Source: Pseudomonas palmensis (GTDB lineage Bacteria; Pseudomonadota; Gammaproteobacteria; Pseudomonadales; Pseudomonadaceae). Taken from it: a stretch of DNA of 64,000 bases. This document shows, piece by piece, positions 9,664-17,695 of the stretch; the first letter of the stretch is position 1, and the number at the start of each line of letters is the position of its first letter. Made by a program: the position numbers and the translations under genes. The stretch covers positions 1-64,000 of the forward strand of contig NZ_JAFKEC010000012.1 in NCBI RefSeq assembly GCF_017848315.1, in the 5' to 3' direction. Under the pieces are notes generated by a model. It saw nothing but the letters and a program-made list of their open reading frames with translations, searched no databases and was not told the origin of the DNA.

Positions 9664-10583
9664 TCCTTGCTGCCTTTCGGCGCTTCATCATCAGGGATGC
9701 TCAGGCGCCGTTCGACGTCGTTAGACCGGCCAATGCCCTGGTACTTGTCGATCAGGGACTGGAACAGGCCGTCGTCCACCTTGGCGTAGTGCTCCACAGG
9801 ATGGGCGACGCTCGGTTTGGCCAGCTGTGCATAGCGCGCCTGGTCAAGCCGATTCGGTGACCTGCGCACCGCTGTCACCCAGGCGTCGAAACCGGCTTGG
9901 TCTAAAGCCAAGGCCTCGAAATACATATCGGAAAAACCCGGCCCGTTGTAGTTGGCAGCGATGCCGTTGTAGGTGCCCTTGTGGTTGGCGATCAGATGCA
10001 GCTGGGTCTGCATGCCCGCCATGGCATAGATTTGCCCGCCGAGGGCCGGAATGAAGAATGAAGTAATGGCGCCATCGGAGGTCACCCGAAAATCCACCGG
10101 GGTATCCACTGGCATGGCCAACTCATTGACCGAGGCGATGCCGAGTTCGGGATAGACGAATAGCCATTTCCAGTCTGTGGCGATCACCTGAACCTTTATC
10201 GCCGGTCGGTCAGCCACGAGTGGTCGGTACGGGTCCAGCGCATGGGTCGAGCGCCAGGTCACCACGCCGAGCACAATGATGATGATAAGCGGCACACCCC
10301 AGACCACTGCCTCGATAGCGCGCGAATGGTTCCATTCCGGCGTGTAGCGCGCCTTTTCATTGGAGGCGCGGTAGTGCACCGAGAATACCAGCGCCATGAT
10401 CATGACCGGGACTACCACTATCAGCATAAGCAGCGTGGCGAGAATGATCAGGTTGCGCTGCTCCAACCCGACCTGACCTTTTGGATTGAACAACACCATG
10501 TCGCAACCCGAGAGCTGCAAAGCACCGATGCTGAGCAACATAAGACCGAGCAACCGTGCGCCATACGTGAATCTCGTGGCCAT
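9660..10583 (-). CDS. cyoA: cytochrome bo3 quinol oxidase subunit II
   Basis: A 307-residue subunit II with a lipoprotein signal ([16 protein letters not shown], Cys at about 27), two membrane helices and a periplasmic cupredoxin-fold domain that lacks the CuA ligand set, as expected for a quinol oxidase. Motifs [18 protein letters not shown] and [19 protein letters not shown] are typical of CyoA. It is the first gene of cyoABCD; the roughly 215-base gap to the divergent gene at 10801 should contain the promoter. Confidence 0.95.
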   Translation of the reverse strand: MATRFTYGARLLGLMLLSIGALQLSGCDMVLFNPKGQVGLEQRNLIILATLLMLIVVVPVMIMALVFSVHYRASNEKARYTPEWNHSRAIEAVVWGVPLIIIIVLGVVTWRSTHALDPYRPLVADRPAIKVQVIATDWKWLFVYPELGIASVNELAMPVDTPVDFRVTSDGAITSFFIPALGGQIYAMAGMQTQLHLIANHKGTYNGIAANYNGPGFSDMYFEALALDQAGFDAWVTAVRRSPNRLDQARYAQLAKPSVAHPVEHYAKVDDGLFQSLIDKYQGIGRSNDVERRLSIPDDEAPKGSKE

Positions 10584-10800
10584 GATCTTGTCCTGTAGCG
10601 ATTGCCAGTTGTTTTGCTTGTGGCGTTAGAAGGACGGCGACGAAACGAAGGTTGTATGAGATTTGCGGATTGGCGACGAATGGTGGATGTACAAAAAAAC
10701 CGCTTTGTATAACTCGGCCGCCTGTCCGATGGCGTCGTTTCATTTGGACTGATTACGCGCGCGAGGCTATCTACCGCTGACAACAGCAGAGGACAGGCAG

Positions 10801-11097
10801 ATGAAAAGAAGAGGGGAAACCTATCGTCAATGGTGCGATCCGATCCTGCACCACCAGATCCATGAGGAAACGCTGGACACAGGAGCCTGTCTCGAAGTGC
10901 AGGCACGCTTGTCACGAACGGGTGCCACTCAGTTGTTCATCGGAGTTTATCGCGCCGATGGCTCGATGATGAGTGAGCAAGCCTTTTTCCAATGCCCTGG
11001 CGAAACCATGAGTCGGGCGATGGTGTGGGGCGTCGGGTATGCCAGGCGAGTCGCGACCGAGGGCAAGGCGTTCGATGTCGAAGTGGTTGGAAGTTGA
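10801..11097 (+). CDS. small hypothetical protein divergent from cyoA
   Basis: A 98-residue protein of unknown function. It contains a compact beta-rich pattern (ATQLFIGVYRADGSMMSEQAF) and ends in a basic/acidic helix. An AGAGGA purine stretch precedes the ATG. It resembles short stress-associated Pseudomonas proteins in composition only; no family can be named. It shares an intergenic region with cyoA on the opposite strand. Confidence 0.55.
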   Translation: MKRRGETYRQWCDPILHHQIHEETLDTGACLEVQARLSRTGATQLFIGVYRADGSMMSEQAFFQCPGETMSRAMVWGVGYARRVATEGKAFDVEVVGS

Positions 11098-11299
11098 GGT
11101 GCGGGAGGAACCAGGCGAAGCAGCTGTTCCGATCGGATTGCTACCGGCGGGCGGTGATGGTCAATCCTTACTGTCAGGCTGTTCACCAGAAGGGGTTTAC
11201 ATCGCATGGATGGTGTTGCTTTACCGGTCGAGGGGCTGTAATGGGTGGATAGTTGTCATCCGCGACCCACCACTACACCGCGTCATCCCATAAGACGAC

Positions 11300-11575
11300 C
11301 ATGTACAACCAGTGGGCTCAATGGAAAGGAAGCATGTCTCTGCCGCGCGCCTTGGGCATGACCCGACGCGGGTGGCAGCAGACGGTGGAGCATCCTTTCG
11401 GAACGCTCAAACTGGGAACCACCCACTTCCTGGTCAAGACCCTGCCGAGGGTAATCGTCGAGATGAACCTTCAAGCTATCCTACAACCTCAAATGAATGA
11501 TGAAGATAATCGGAATTGCAGGACTACGTAAGCGATCAGGGCATGAGGCCAGCTGCCGCGGTCCAGATGGCACAA
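11300..11575 (+). pseudogene. IS1182-family transposase 3' remnant
   Basis: One frame reads RRGWQQTVEHPFGTLK then GTTHFLVKTLPRVIVEMNLQ, a match to the C-terminal part of IS1182-type transposases. The continuation appears in the next frame as SYNLK, stop, MMKIIGIAGL, again the expected family ending. The fragment lacks the N-terminal and catalytic parts and is frameshifted and interrupted, so it is a dead remnant. Confidence 0.6.
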
Positions 11576-11727
11576 CCACCATGCCTATGACCGATCCAGG
11601 GTGATCCACGCCTCCATCTGCTAGACCTACAGGCCTGGTCCGCATATCTTCTTCGTGAACTGGGGCTTTTTTACACAGCCTGGGATGATAGCGCACACTT
11701 TTGCTCGGAACGGATCACACTGCAATC

Positions 11728-11758
11728 GAGAAAGTTCGAATCCCTACGCTTCCGCCAC
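11728..11758 (+). other. tRNA 3'-end-like sequence, possible att site remnant
   Basis: GTTCGAATCCCTACGCTTCC followed by GCCA reads like a T-arm half and acceptor 3' end of a tRNA (possibly tRNA-Ser), but the 5' half of a cloverleaf is not present. A terminator-like hairpin follows. Such 3' ends are classic attachment sites of integrating elements. It lies between chromosomal-type genes and cargo genes, where an element boundary would be expected. Confidence 0.35.
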
Positions 11759-11770
11759 TAATTTTCATCA

Positions 11771-11796
11771 AGGCCCTGATTTTTCGGGGCTTTTTT
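11771..11796 (+). terminator. rho-independent terminator
   Basis: A GGCCCTG / CGGGGCT-type imperfect stem with an ATTTTT loop, followed by six T residues. It lies directly after the tRNA 3'-end-like sequence, as in intact tRNA loci. Confidence 0.6.
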
Positions 11797-11989
11797 GTGC
11801 CTGTGTGTTTTTGGTCCCCCATCTGGTCCCCCATTATTAGTGTGGCTTTTGCTGGTTTACTGCGGATTATGGTGGACGTGCTGTTTTCACGGGGCCTAAG
11901 GACTTACATTAGGACAGGGGCGATTTCTCCAAGGCTGCGTAGGTGTGCTTGGCTCTTGCCGGCAGCTATCGACCCGGCGCATGCATATT

Positions 11990-12086
11990 GGGGACGCTTC
12001 GCGACCCATCGCCGACACGTGCGGCTCCCACAGGTGGTGGCGCAGATCTGGAAGCTGGTGACATTCCTGTGGGAACCGGTTTGCCA
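11990..12086 (-). repeat. degenerate REP-type palindrome
   Basis: Reading the minus strand gives CACCTGTGGGAGCCGCACG then TGTCGGCGATGGGTCGCGAA, close to the P. putida REP consensus. An inverted partial copy (CTGTGGGAACCGG) lies about 40 bases to the right. The whole 11.1-12.19 kb stretch holds only this, the transposase remnant and the tRNA-like end. Confidence 0.55.
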
Positions 12087-12188
12087 CGCTGAGGCCTGAA
12101 CTGGAGAACACAAAGCCTTGGATCGATGCCTGTCATCACACCGTCGCTATCGCCCTATAATGGCTTAACAGAGCAACATGGGCAGGGC

Positions 12189-12398
12189 ATGAAGCGAACG
12201 TTGGAAGGCATGGCCAAAGTCGGCGAGCCGCTACTGCGCGAAGCTCTTTATGCGATAAGGGCGCATCAGGCCGCCCAAGATAGCGGGGCATCTCAAGAGA
12301 CAATCGAGCGGCTTAGAGTGTTGGCCGACTCCCTTTATCACGCGGTAGTGGATTTCCAGTTGCTTGAAGCCGGCAGTCTGTCTGAATCAATTCACTGA
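12189..12398 (+). CDS. small hypothetical protein, paralogue of next gene
   Basis: A helical 69-residue protein without a named family. Its core (AIRAHQAAQDSGASQE, then IERLRVLADSLYHAVVDFQ) aligns with the core of the product of 12412-12618 (AMRRYHEAQDTGAP, then VERLRLIAESLFQAVTDYQ), so the two arose by duplication. The start is uncertain: ATG at 12189 fits the homologous length, while 12126 adds an unmatched stretch. Confidence 0.5.
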   Translation: MKRTLEGMAKVGEPLLREALYAIRAHQAAQDSGASQETIERLRVLADSLYHAVVDFQLLEAGSLSESIH

Positions 12399-12411
12399 TA
12401 TCGAGGCACTG

Positions 12412-12618
12412 ATGCCCAAACAGTCCAAGATCTTGCCGCCCGACCACCCAGCCTACAACGAGGCAATTGAGGCAATGCGCCGGTACCACGAAGCTCAGGA
12501 TACTGGCGCGCCTGCAATAGAGGTGGAAAGATTACGCCTGATAGCTGAGTCTCTGTTCCAAGCTGTAACTGACTATCAAATGAGAGCCTTTGGCCGCGGG
12601 GACGGAACCACTCACTGA
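12412..12618 (+). CDS. small hypothetical protein, paralogue of previous gene
   Basis: A 68-residue helical protein starting MPKQSKILPPDHPAYNEAIE. It starts 14 bases after the preceding paralogue ends, with a CGAGG purine site, and is likely co-transcribed with it. About half the residues of the central 45-residue block are identical between the two. Function unknown; the heptad-like pattern would suit a dimer or heterodimer, but that is inference. Confidence 0.55.
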   Translation: MPKQSKILPPDHPAYNEAIEAMRRYHEAQDTGAPAIEVERLRLIAESLFQAVTDYQMRAFGRGDGTTH

Positions 12619-13154
12619 TTGGCAGTTGCGCGGAAGATGGTGGGTCCAGTGAATGTCTGATTTCGACCCATTATAGATAGTCACCGTATGGCAGCTTACG
12701 GCCAGAAGCGGGCATCGGGCATCGGGCAACTGCAACCGTATCACTGGTAACCAGTCTGACTTACGCAATGTGAGTGGGCCGGCCGCAAGCCTGAAGGCTG
12801 TTCATCTTCCAGTGGGTGTTAGCTTGCCGGCGATTCGGCCGATGCGGTCGGGTATTCACCATTCTCGATGTTGTTTAGGTAAGTTCAGCCCTCTGCACGC
12901 CACCAAGGACAGCACGTATGCATTTACTCACCAAGGACAGCACGTATGCATTTACTCACCGATGAGCAGTTACGGGAGATCATTCACGACCCTTTCGTCT
13001 AGATAGACTCCGAGCGTCGCCAGGATTTCAAGCTTATGTAGACTTCTGCCAATGAGTTTTTCTGCCTCCTTTCATCAGCCTGCGAAGGCGTGAGAACGTG
13101 GCATCCAAGTGCCATTACTGATATTGTCCGGTGCTGCTCAAGAGGGATCTAGCA
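12619..13154. other. gene-poor region with repeats before the SIR2 gene
   Basis: No convincing intact gene. It contains a copy of a dispersed repeat near 12656-12712, a tandem 28-bp duplication at 12901-12956, and a truncated reading frame starting MHLLTDEQLREIIHDPF that stops after 18 codons. It should also hold the promoter of the gene at 13155. Confidence 0.5.
12901..12956 (+). repeat. tandem 28-bp duplication
   Basis: Two adjacent exact copies of a 28-base unit beginning CACCAAGGACAGCACGTATG. Each copy carries an AAGGA-type ribosome site and an ATG, so the start region of the small broken frame MHLLTDEQL is duplicated. Confidence 0.85.
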
Positions 13155-14828
13155 GTGACCACAAACTACCTCAAGTACTTCCCCAAGCCTGTCCTGGACG
13201 ACCTCGTAAACGGCAGATGGCTGCCAATCATCGGGGCCGGCATGTCCTTGAATGCCCATGTCACGTCAGGTCAGAGACCTCCTCTTTGGGGGGAGCTAGG
13301 TAAGCTTCTTGAAGACGATCTTATTGACTTCAATTCCAGTGGGGCCCTCGACGCGATTTCTGCTTACGAGCATGAGCTAGGGCGGGCGAGGTTGATGGAT
13401 AAGCTCACGCAGGTGTTGCTGATCCACGAAGCCCAGCCCGGGGCGGCGCACAAGAGCTTCTGCTCTATCCCATTCGATATCGTCTGCACAACAAATTTCG
13501 ACTTCTTGCTGGAGCAGGAGTACCGGCTTGGGCCCAATGTTGTTTATCCGATCCTTGAAGAGGAGCAGCTCTCGCTGAATTCATCCAAGGCCGGTGTGAA
13601 CCTGCTCAAGCTCCATGGCGACCTTCACCATCCGAGAAGGATGGTGGTCACGGAGGCTGACTACGACGGCTTTCTCGCGAACTATCCGCTGTTCGCAACC
13701 TACCTCGCGAATCTGCTGATTACCAAGACTGCGGTGTTGGTCGGGTACAGTCTCGACGATCCAGATTTCCGGCAGATTTGGCATGTGGTATCGCAGCGCC
13801 TGGGACGCACCAGACGATTTGCCTACTCGATCGTTGTAGGCGCGAATCAGTCCGATATTTCGCGGTTCGAGCGCCGCGGGGTAAAGGTGATCAATCTGCC
13901 AGGTACACGAGACAGGTACGGTGAGATCCTAGCGGCAGCTTTTGATGAGCTTCGGGAGCTTCTCAGGGACGAAGCTTTCACCGTGATGAAGCCGACTGAA
14001 GAGCGGGCGATGCAAGAACTGTCGCGACCACGGTCGGCGCCATCGCGGCTTTGCTTCTTCTCGCTGCCGTTGGAGGTTCTGCCTTTCTACAAAGACCAGG
14101 TATTTCCCGCCTTGAAGGATATCAACCTCGTCCCGATTACGGCTGATGGCGTAATTTCTCCTGGGGATATGGTTATCGCGAAGCTGGACGCTCTAATCGA
14201 TCGGTCGATTGCAATGGTCATCGATCTGTCTTCCAACTGGACGATGGTTGAACTGAAGATGGCGATCAGTCGAGCGGCGTCGAGGAAGGAGAAAGGCAGG
14301 TCGCTCAAACTGATTGTAGTGATGAGGGAAGGCCAGCAGTTGCCCCTTGCTCTGGAGGACGTCACGGTGATTTATCGGCCTGATCTACTGACCTCTGAGT
14401 CAGAAGATTTCGCCCTAGACCTGATCACAACCCTGGAAAGGGAGCTTCCATCAGATCGTAACTCTCAATTGGATGAGGCCCGCCGGCTTCTGAGGGTAAG
14501 GGAGTATCGTGCGGCGATCGTTTCGGCGGTTACCTATCTTGAGGGCGAACTGCGGAGCGTGATGCGATACAAAGAAGACGACAGTGCGACAAGGCCAAAT
14601 CACCAGTCACTGCTGGGAATGATAAAAAATGCGGTTAGCCGAAGCGTAATCCAATCGGAGTGGCTCCCCAGACTGCACGAGTGGGTACACATTAGGAACA
14701 GCATCGTTCATTCGAGGGGTGACGCTGAAGTATCTCAGCGAATGGCAAAGACTATCGTGGATGGGATCATCCAAATCGTGTCCAGCTTCCCGCCTACAAT
14801 CACTCCGAAAGCGTCCTTTAGGGGGTAA
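13155..14828 (+). CDS. SIR2-domain protein with TIR-like and HEPN-like parts
   Basis: A 557-residue multidomain protein. Residues about 15-260 form a SIR2_2-type domain: WLPIIGAGMS, CTTNFDFLLEQEY, LLKLHGDLHHP and VLVGYSLDDPDFRQIW, which hold the NAD-binding and catalytic His/Asn positions. Residues about 285-390 look like a TIR-like or nucleotide-binding fold (CFFSLPLEVLPFYKDQVFPAL, IDRSIAMVIDLSSNW). The C-terminus carries HIRNSIVHSR, a HEPN-type RNxxxH motif. SIR2 proteins of this architecture are often NAD-degrading phage-defence effectors; that role is inferred. GTG at 13155 follows an AGAGGG site; GTG at 13131 is an alternative start. Confidence 0.8.
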   Translation: MTTNYLKYFPKPVLDDLVNGRWLPIIGAGMSLNAHVTSGQRPPLWGELGKLLEDDLIDFNSSGALDAISAYEHELGRARLMDKLTQVLLIHEAQPGAAHKSFCSIPFDIVCTTNFDFLLEQEYRLGPNVVYPILEEEQLSLNSSKAGVNLLKLHGDLHHPRRMVVTEADYDGFLANYPLFATYLANLLITKTAVLVGYSLDDPDFRQIWHVVSQRLGRTRRFAYSIVVGANQSDISRFERRGVKVINLPGTRDRYGEILAAAFDELRELLRDEAFTVMKPTEERAMQELSRPRSAPSRLCFFSLPLEVLPFYKDQVFPALKDINLVPITADGVISPGDMVIAKLDALIDRSIAMVIDLSSNWTMVELKMAISRAASRKEKGRSLKLIVVMREGQQLPLALEDVTVIYRPDLLTSESEDFALDLITTLERELPSDRNSQLDEARRLLRVREYRAAIVSAVTYLEGELRSVMRYKEDDSATRPNHQSLLGMIKNAVSRSVIQSEWLPRLHEWVHIRNSIVHSRGDAEVSQRMAKTIVDGIIQIVSSFPPTITPKASFRG

Positions 14829-14908
14829 CGGCGCAGCAGGAACGCCTGCTGAGGAGTCGAGCAATTCTGCCCGATTCGCGCTTGCTTCCTACGTCGCCTT
14901 ATGTGGCC

Positions 14909-15025
14909 CTACTTTTTCTTGGGTGCGGGAGGTGGCGCCTTCGGCGGAGTAGCTGGGCGCTGGCTCGTTGTCTCTTTGCTCACTCCGCCATTGACTGAGG
15001 TGGGCTTTCCTGTGTGATTCGACAT
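14909..15025 (-). CDS. proline-rich microprotein 1
   Basis: A 38-residue open frame, MSNHTGKPTSVNGG at the start and SQRPATPPKAPPPAPKKK at the end. AAGGA lies about 6 bases before the ATG. Its proline-rich tail is almost the same as that of the microprotein at 15098-15232, which argues that both are translated. It is the last of three tiny genes downstream of a DUF6338 membrane-protein gene. Function unknown. Confidence 0.55.
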   Translation of the reverse strand: MSNHTGKPTSVNGGVSKETTSQRPATPPKAPPPAPKKK

Positions 15026-15097
15026 GCTGAATCCTTGCATAGGGTGATTTGGGGTAGCTATGAACCTGGGTTGGCACAGCGTGGAGAGCTACGCGCG

Positions 15098-15232
15098 TCA
15101 TCCGTTCCGACGTGGAGGTGCTGGCGGGGCTTTAGGTGGGGTGGCTGGCCGCTGGCTTACTGGACTGGGACGCTGAGGCTCGCTGCCGCTTGGTCGGCGT
15201 GGCTGTGGCGATATCCCTCTTTCTTCGTACAT
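15098..15232 (-). CDS. proline-rich microprotein 2
   Basis: A 44-residue open frame starting MYEERGISPQPRRP and ending with SQRPATPPKAPPAPPRRNG. The ATG follows GAGGGG, 9 bases after the stop of microprotein 3. The shared SQRPATPPKAPP block with microprotein 1 is evidence of common descent. Such PxxP-rich tails could bind SH3-like or other polyproline-recognising partners, which is speculation. Confidence 0.55.
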   Translation of the reverse strand: MYEERGISPQPRRPSGSEPQRPSPVSQRPATPPKAPPAPPRRNG

Positions 15233-15241
15233 TGGTCCCCT

Positions 15242-15382
15242 CTACTTGTTGGGCGCTTTAGGCGGCGAAGGCGGTGGTGTAGCGGGGCGAACGTTAACTG
15301 GCGCTGGCGGGCTAACATTCATCCCCTCGTTACTGACTCGCTCCACCACATGCTTTTTGCTTGTGTCGCTCTTACTGGTCAT
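15242..15382 (-). CDS. proline-rich microprotein 3
   Basis: A 46-residue open frame: MTSKSDTSKKHVVERVSNEG at the start, a Pro-rich second half with RPATPPPSPPKAPNK. A clear AGGAG site precedes the ATG, and the gene overlaps the DUF6338 stop codon by 11 bases, so it is translationally coupled to the membrane protein. The RPATPP core is shared with microproteins 1 and 2. Confidence 0.6.
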   Translation of the reverse strand: MTSKSDTSKKHVVERVSNEGMNVSPPAPVNVRPATPPPSPPKAPNK

Positions 15383-16019
15383 TCGTTGTCTCCTGTAGCT
15401 CAAGGAACTCAACCATCAAAACGTCAGAATTTGAGACTAGATAACTCTCAATTCCCGGCATTTCGACCCATTCGTCCTGCTCATCTAGCCAGCACGGTTG
15501 TGTAATCAAAAAATGGCCTGTGGCGGGATCAGTTGGCCACACTTGGGGGTATCCGAAGAGGCGTCGGCCATCCAGCAGCGTCAACACTACGCTATGCCCA
15601 GATCGCTTGCGAAATGCGTAGACCCATTCCGGGTATGAGGCACGCGATGTGAGTCCAAGCTGCCTGGCAATCCCGTATAGATAGTCATGGTTGGACGCGT
15701 ATGACAACCCCAAGCCTAGACATATCGCGAGTGCTATTCCCCATGCGCTCTCTACGTCTGTGGTCCAGAGGCCCATTACGAACCAATGGTCTCCCATCCA
15801 CAGCAGGACCTTTGAGATCCCCGAAACGATGATGGTGATGATGCCGGTACCAATTAGCGCCTGTACCGTTCGCTCGAACTGGCCTGGTTTCTTTACATCG
15901 GCCAGCCAGTAAAAAATCATGGTGGTGATGAAGCCTGGTATCAGCATTTGAACCAGAGGGAGGATCTTCGTTGCTAGGTCTTCCAATGCCTGTTCCATCG
16001 AGTGGTGTCCGTTTGCCAT
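15372..16019 (-). CDS. DUF6338-family membrane protein
   Basis: A 215-residue protein. It has an N-terminal membrane part with about three hydrophobic segments (FITTMIFYWLA; ALIGTGIITIIVSGIS; GIALAICLGLGLS) followed by a soluble beta-rich domain (SVVLTLLDGRRLFGYPQVWP, ITQPCWLDEQDEWVEMPG, YLVSNSDVLMVEFLEL). This layout matches DUF6338 proteins, whose function is unknown. ATG at 16019 is preferred over TTG at 16022. It heads an apparent operon with three proline-rich microproteins, next to the SIR2 gene on the other strand. Confidence 0.7.
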   Translation of the reverse strand: MANGHHSMEQALEDLATKILPLVQMLIPGFITTMIFYWLADVKKPGQFERTVQALIGTGIITIIVSGISKVLLWMGDHWFVMGLWTTDVESAWGIALAICLGLGLSYASNHDYLYGIARQLGLTSRASYPEWVYAFRKRSGHSVVLTLLDGRRLFGYPQVWPTDPATGHFLITQPCWLDEQDEWVEMPGIESYLVSNSDVLMVEFLELQETTNDQ

Positions 16020-16779
16020 CAATATAGCCGCGACGCATCTGTTAGAGGTAACGTTTTTTCATAGATGGCGGGCTAGAGGCAGCGCTAGCGCTCCACGTTC
16101 ATAAGCGCAGTTCTCGACTACATCACAGTATCGACCTTGAGTACCCGAGCGCCTTATGACCGGACCTGAGGTAGCTTTCATCTCTGCTGAGCTGTGATCG
16201 CGGAGCCGCCCAGTCGGGCGAAAAGCACTACCGAGGTGATGAGTTGCGGTTGCATACTGCTCACTTTGCCTCTAGCATCAGGTTCTTCCTGAGTGTAAGT
16301 CCGCTAAACCTTACAAAGGTGCCGCAGGGCAGATCTTCACCCTCTCCGAATGACCTCGTAGAAGCAGTGAATCAGCCGGAAACTCAATCACATTTTCATG
16401 TTGGGTACCGGCCAATGTTAAAAAATCTTGCTCTGTGTTTATCCATCTTGGCAGCATCGTCACAGCTTCGGCTTCTGTTAATGCCTCTCGCCTTTTCAAT
16501 CCCGATTCTGTCGGTGGCTTTATTGATCTGGGTGTCCCAGACCCTTTAGCGATGAGAAATGTGAATATTAGCAGGCTGACCTTTGTGTCCTCTCGGATCA
16601 TCTCGACTGGGCGTGCTTTGGGAGGTTACTGTCGCCGGTTGGGAGTTATTAGCCTAAGTGGGCTTAGTTGTGGGATCAGGCCACGGGTTCGAACGTTTAT
16701 TCAGCCGGCGGCTGTCTGGCATTGAGCTATGGCTTCAATGACGCGCGGTCGAGTGGGAATTATCGAGTCTTGTTGAGTG
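16020..16779. other. non-coding region, nothing recognised
   Basis: About 760 bases with only short frames that lack ribosome sites or recognisable sequence. It should include the promoter for the minus-strand DUF6338 gene near its left end. Confidence 0.4.
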
Positions 16780-16840
16780 GCAGCTTTTGGCCGTTAGCTG
16801 CCGCTCCACGAAGGGCTGCTATGGGTCGATAGTAGACGCT
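16780..16840 (+). repeat. dispersed Pseudomonas repeat
   Basis: Contains GCTTTTGGCCGTTAGCTGCC and CTATGGGTCGATAG, blocks that recur in altered form near 12656, 46757, 54140, 54628 and 58722. It has no coding sense and looks like a mobile or REP-like non-coding repeat. Confidence 0.55.
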
Positions 16841-16888
16841 CACTCTGGCCTGTGGCGCCCCGCGGCTATCCAGAAAGAACGTGCGCAG

Positions 16889-17204
16889 ATGCTTGCCATC
16901 CATGAAGCGCCAACCGACCTTTCGCTTCCTGTATTCGCCAGGCTGGCGGACAAGTCCCGCCATCAAATCAACCGAGACATCAAGGCGCGAAGGCTGCTCT
17001 CTCAGCTTGGGCAACCGGGGGCAGCGAATTCCCGATTGGCAATTGGATCCCGTTAAGCATAAGTTGGTGCTGGCGATATTTGACGCACTGCCTGCGATGA
17101 GCGTTGGGGATCTCTATAAGATGCTGTGCAATCCCCGCCAAAAATTATGTGGGAACGTGCCGTGTAATGTAGTCACGCCTGACTTGACTGGAGGGTATTT
17201 TTAG
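16889..17204 (+). pseudogene. frameshifted small DNA-binding/antitoxin-like gene
   Basis: The 5' half reads MLAIHEAPTDLSLPVFARLA then DKSRHQINRDIKARRLLS in one frame. The 3' half reads SLGNRGQRIPDWQLDPVKHK then LVLAIFDALPAMSVGDLYKML in another. Together they look like one continuous small protein of the kind with an HTH-like start and an Xre/MbcA/ParS-like tail. The frame changes inside a CTCTCTC run near 17000, consistent with loss of two bases. The family assignment is tentative. Confidence 0.55.
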
Positions 17205-17385
17205 AATTGTTGGTGAGTCGCTAATAGGCAATGTGGGGCGCGGTTTATGATAGCTTTGATCAAGCAGCGGTGGGTTTAGTGATTTTGGTTGTTTGTGCCG
17301 GAAGAGCGCTTAATGAGGCGATCTTTACCGATGTCTTTGTGTATAGGGTAAATAGTTTGGTCAGTAGGAGTGTCAGGGCGTTAGA

Positions 17386-17415
17386 AGCCCGAACATGTAG
17401 TTCGGGCTACTTTTT
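17386..17415 (+). terminator. terminator-like hairpin
   Basis: A 9-bp perfect stem (AGCCCGAAC / GTTCGGGCT) with a 5-base loop and a short T run on the plus strand. It sits at the 3' end of the minus-strand gene at 17414 and may act on both strands. Confidence 0.65.
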
Positions 17416-17695
17416 AGGCTGGACTCAGTTTGTATTGCTTGTCAAGCCACGCGCTGACTTCGTCGCGCTTGTGAGGAGCTTTTCCGGGCAGGTCTTCAAG
17501 TTTGTGAGCAACTAGGCTCCTGTTTTCGTCGTTGATCCCGCGCTTTCGTGTTTTTAGATAGTGGTCAATAAAGTATTCGACCTCCCAGCTTTCTGTCATG
17601 GAAACGTATATGCGATCAATTTTTCCGCGATACTTCTTGTTGTCGTCGTTTTTCCAAACCATCATTACTGTCTCGGCGTCATGGCGAATCGCCAC
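17414..17695 (-). CDS. hypothetical protein
   Basis: A 93-residue, charged, AT-rich gene product with no recognised family. The sequence has plausible secondary structure (KIDRIYVSMTESWEVEYFID, a beta-helix pattern, then LEDLPGKAPHKRDEVSAWLD). It starts with GTG at 17695; ATG codons at about residues 11-12 are possible alternatives. It stands alone between a decayed gene and the protease operon, and its base composition matches the AT-rich defence block to the right. Confidence 0.5.
   Translation of the reverse strand: MAIRHDAETVMMVWKNDDNKKYRGKIDRIYVSMTESWEVEYFIDHYLKTRKRGINDENRSLVAHKLEDLPGKAPHKRDEVSAWLDKQYKLSPA

Noticed and set aside
12901..12960. CRISPR-like direct repeats
   Set aside because: Only two copies, directly adjacent with no spacer; it is a simple tandem duplication.
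15014..15505. 163-codon plus-strand Trp/Arg-rich frame over the microprotein genes
   Set aside because: Its Trp/Arg-rich composition is the antisense of the proline-rich microproteins; the three minus-strand frames have ribosome sites and shared sequence.
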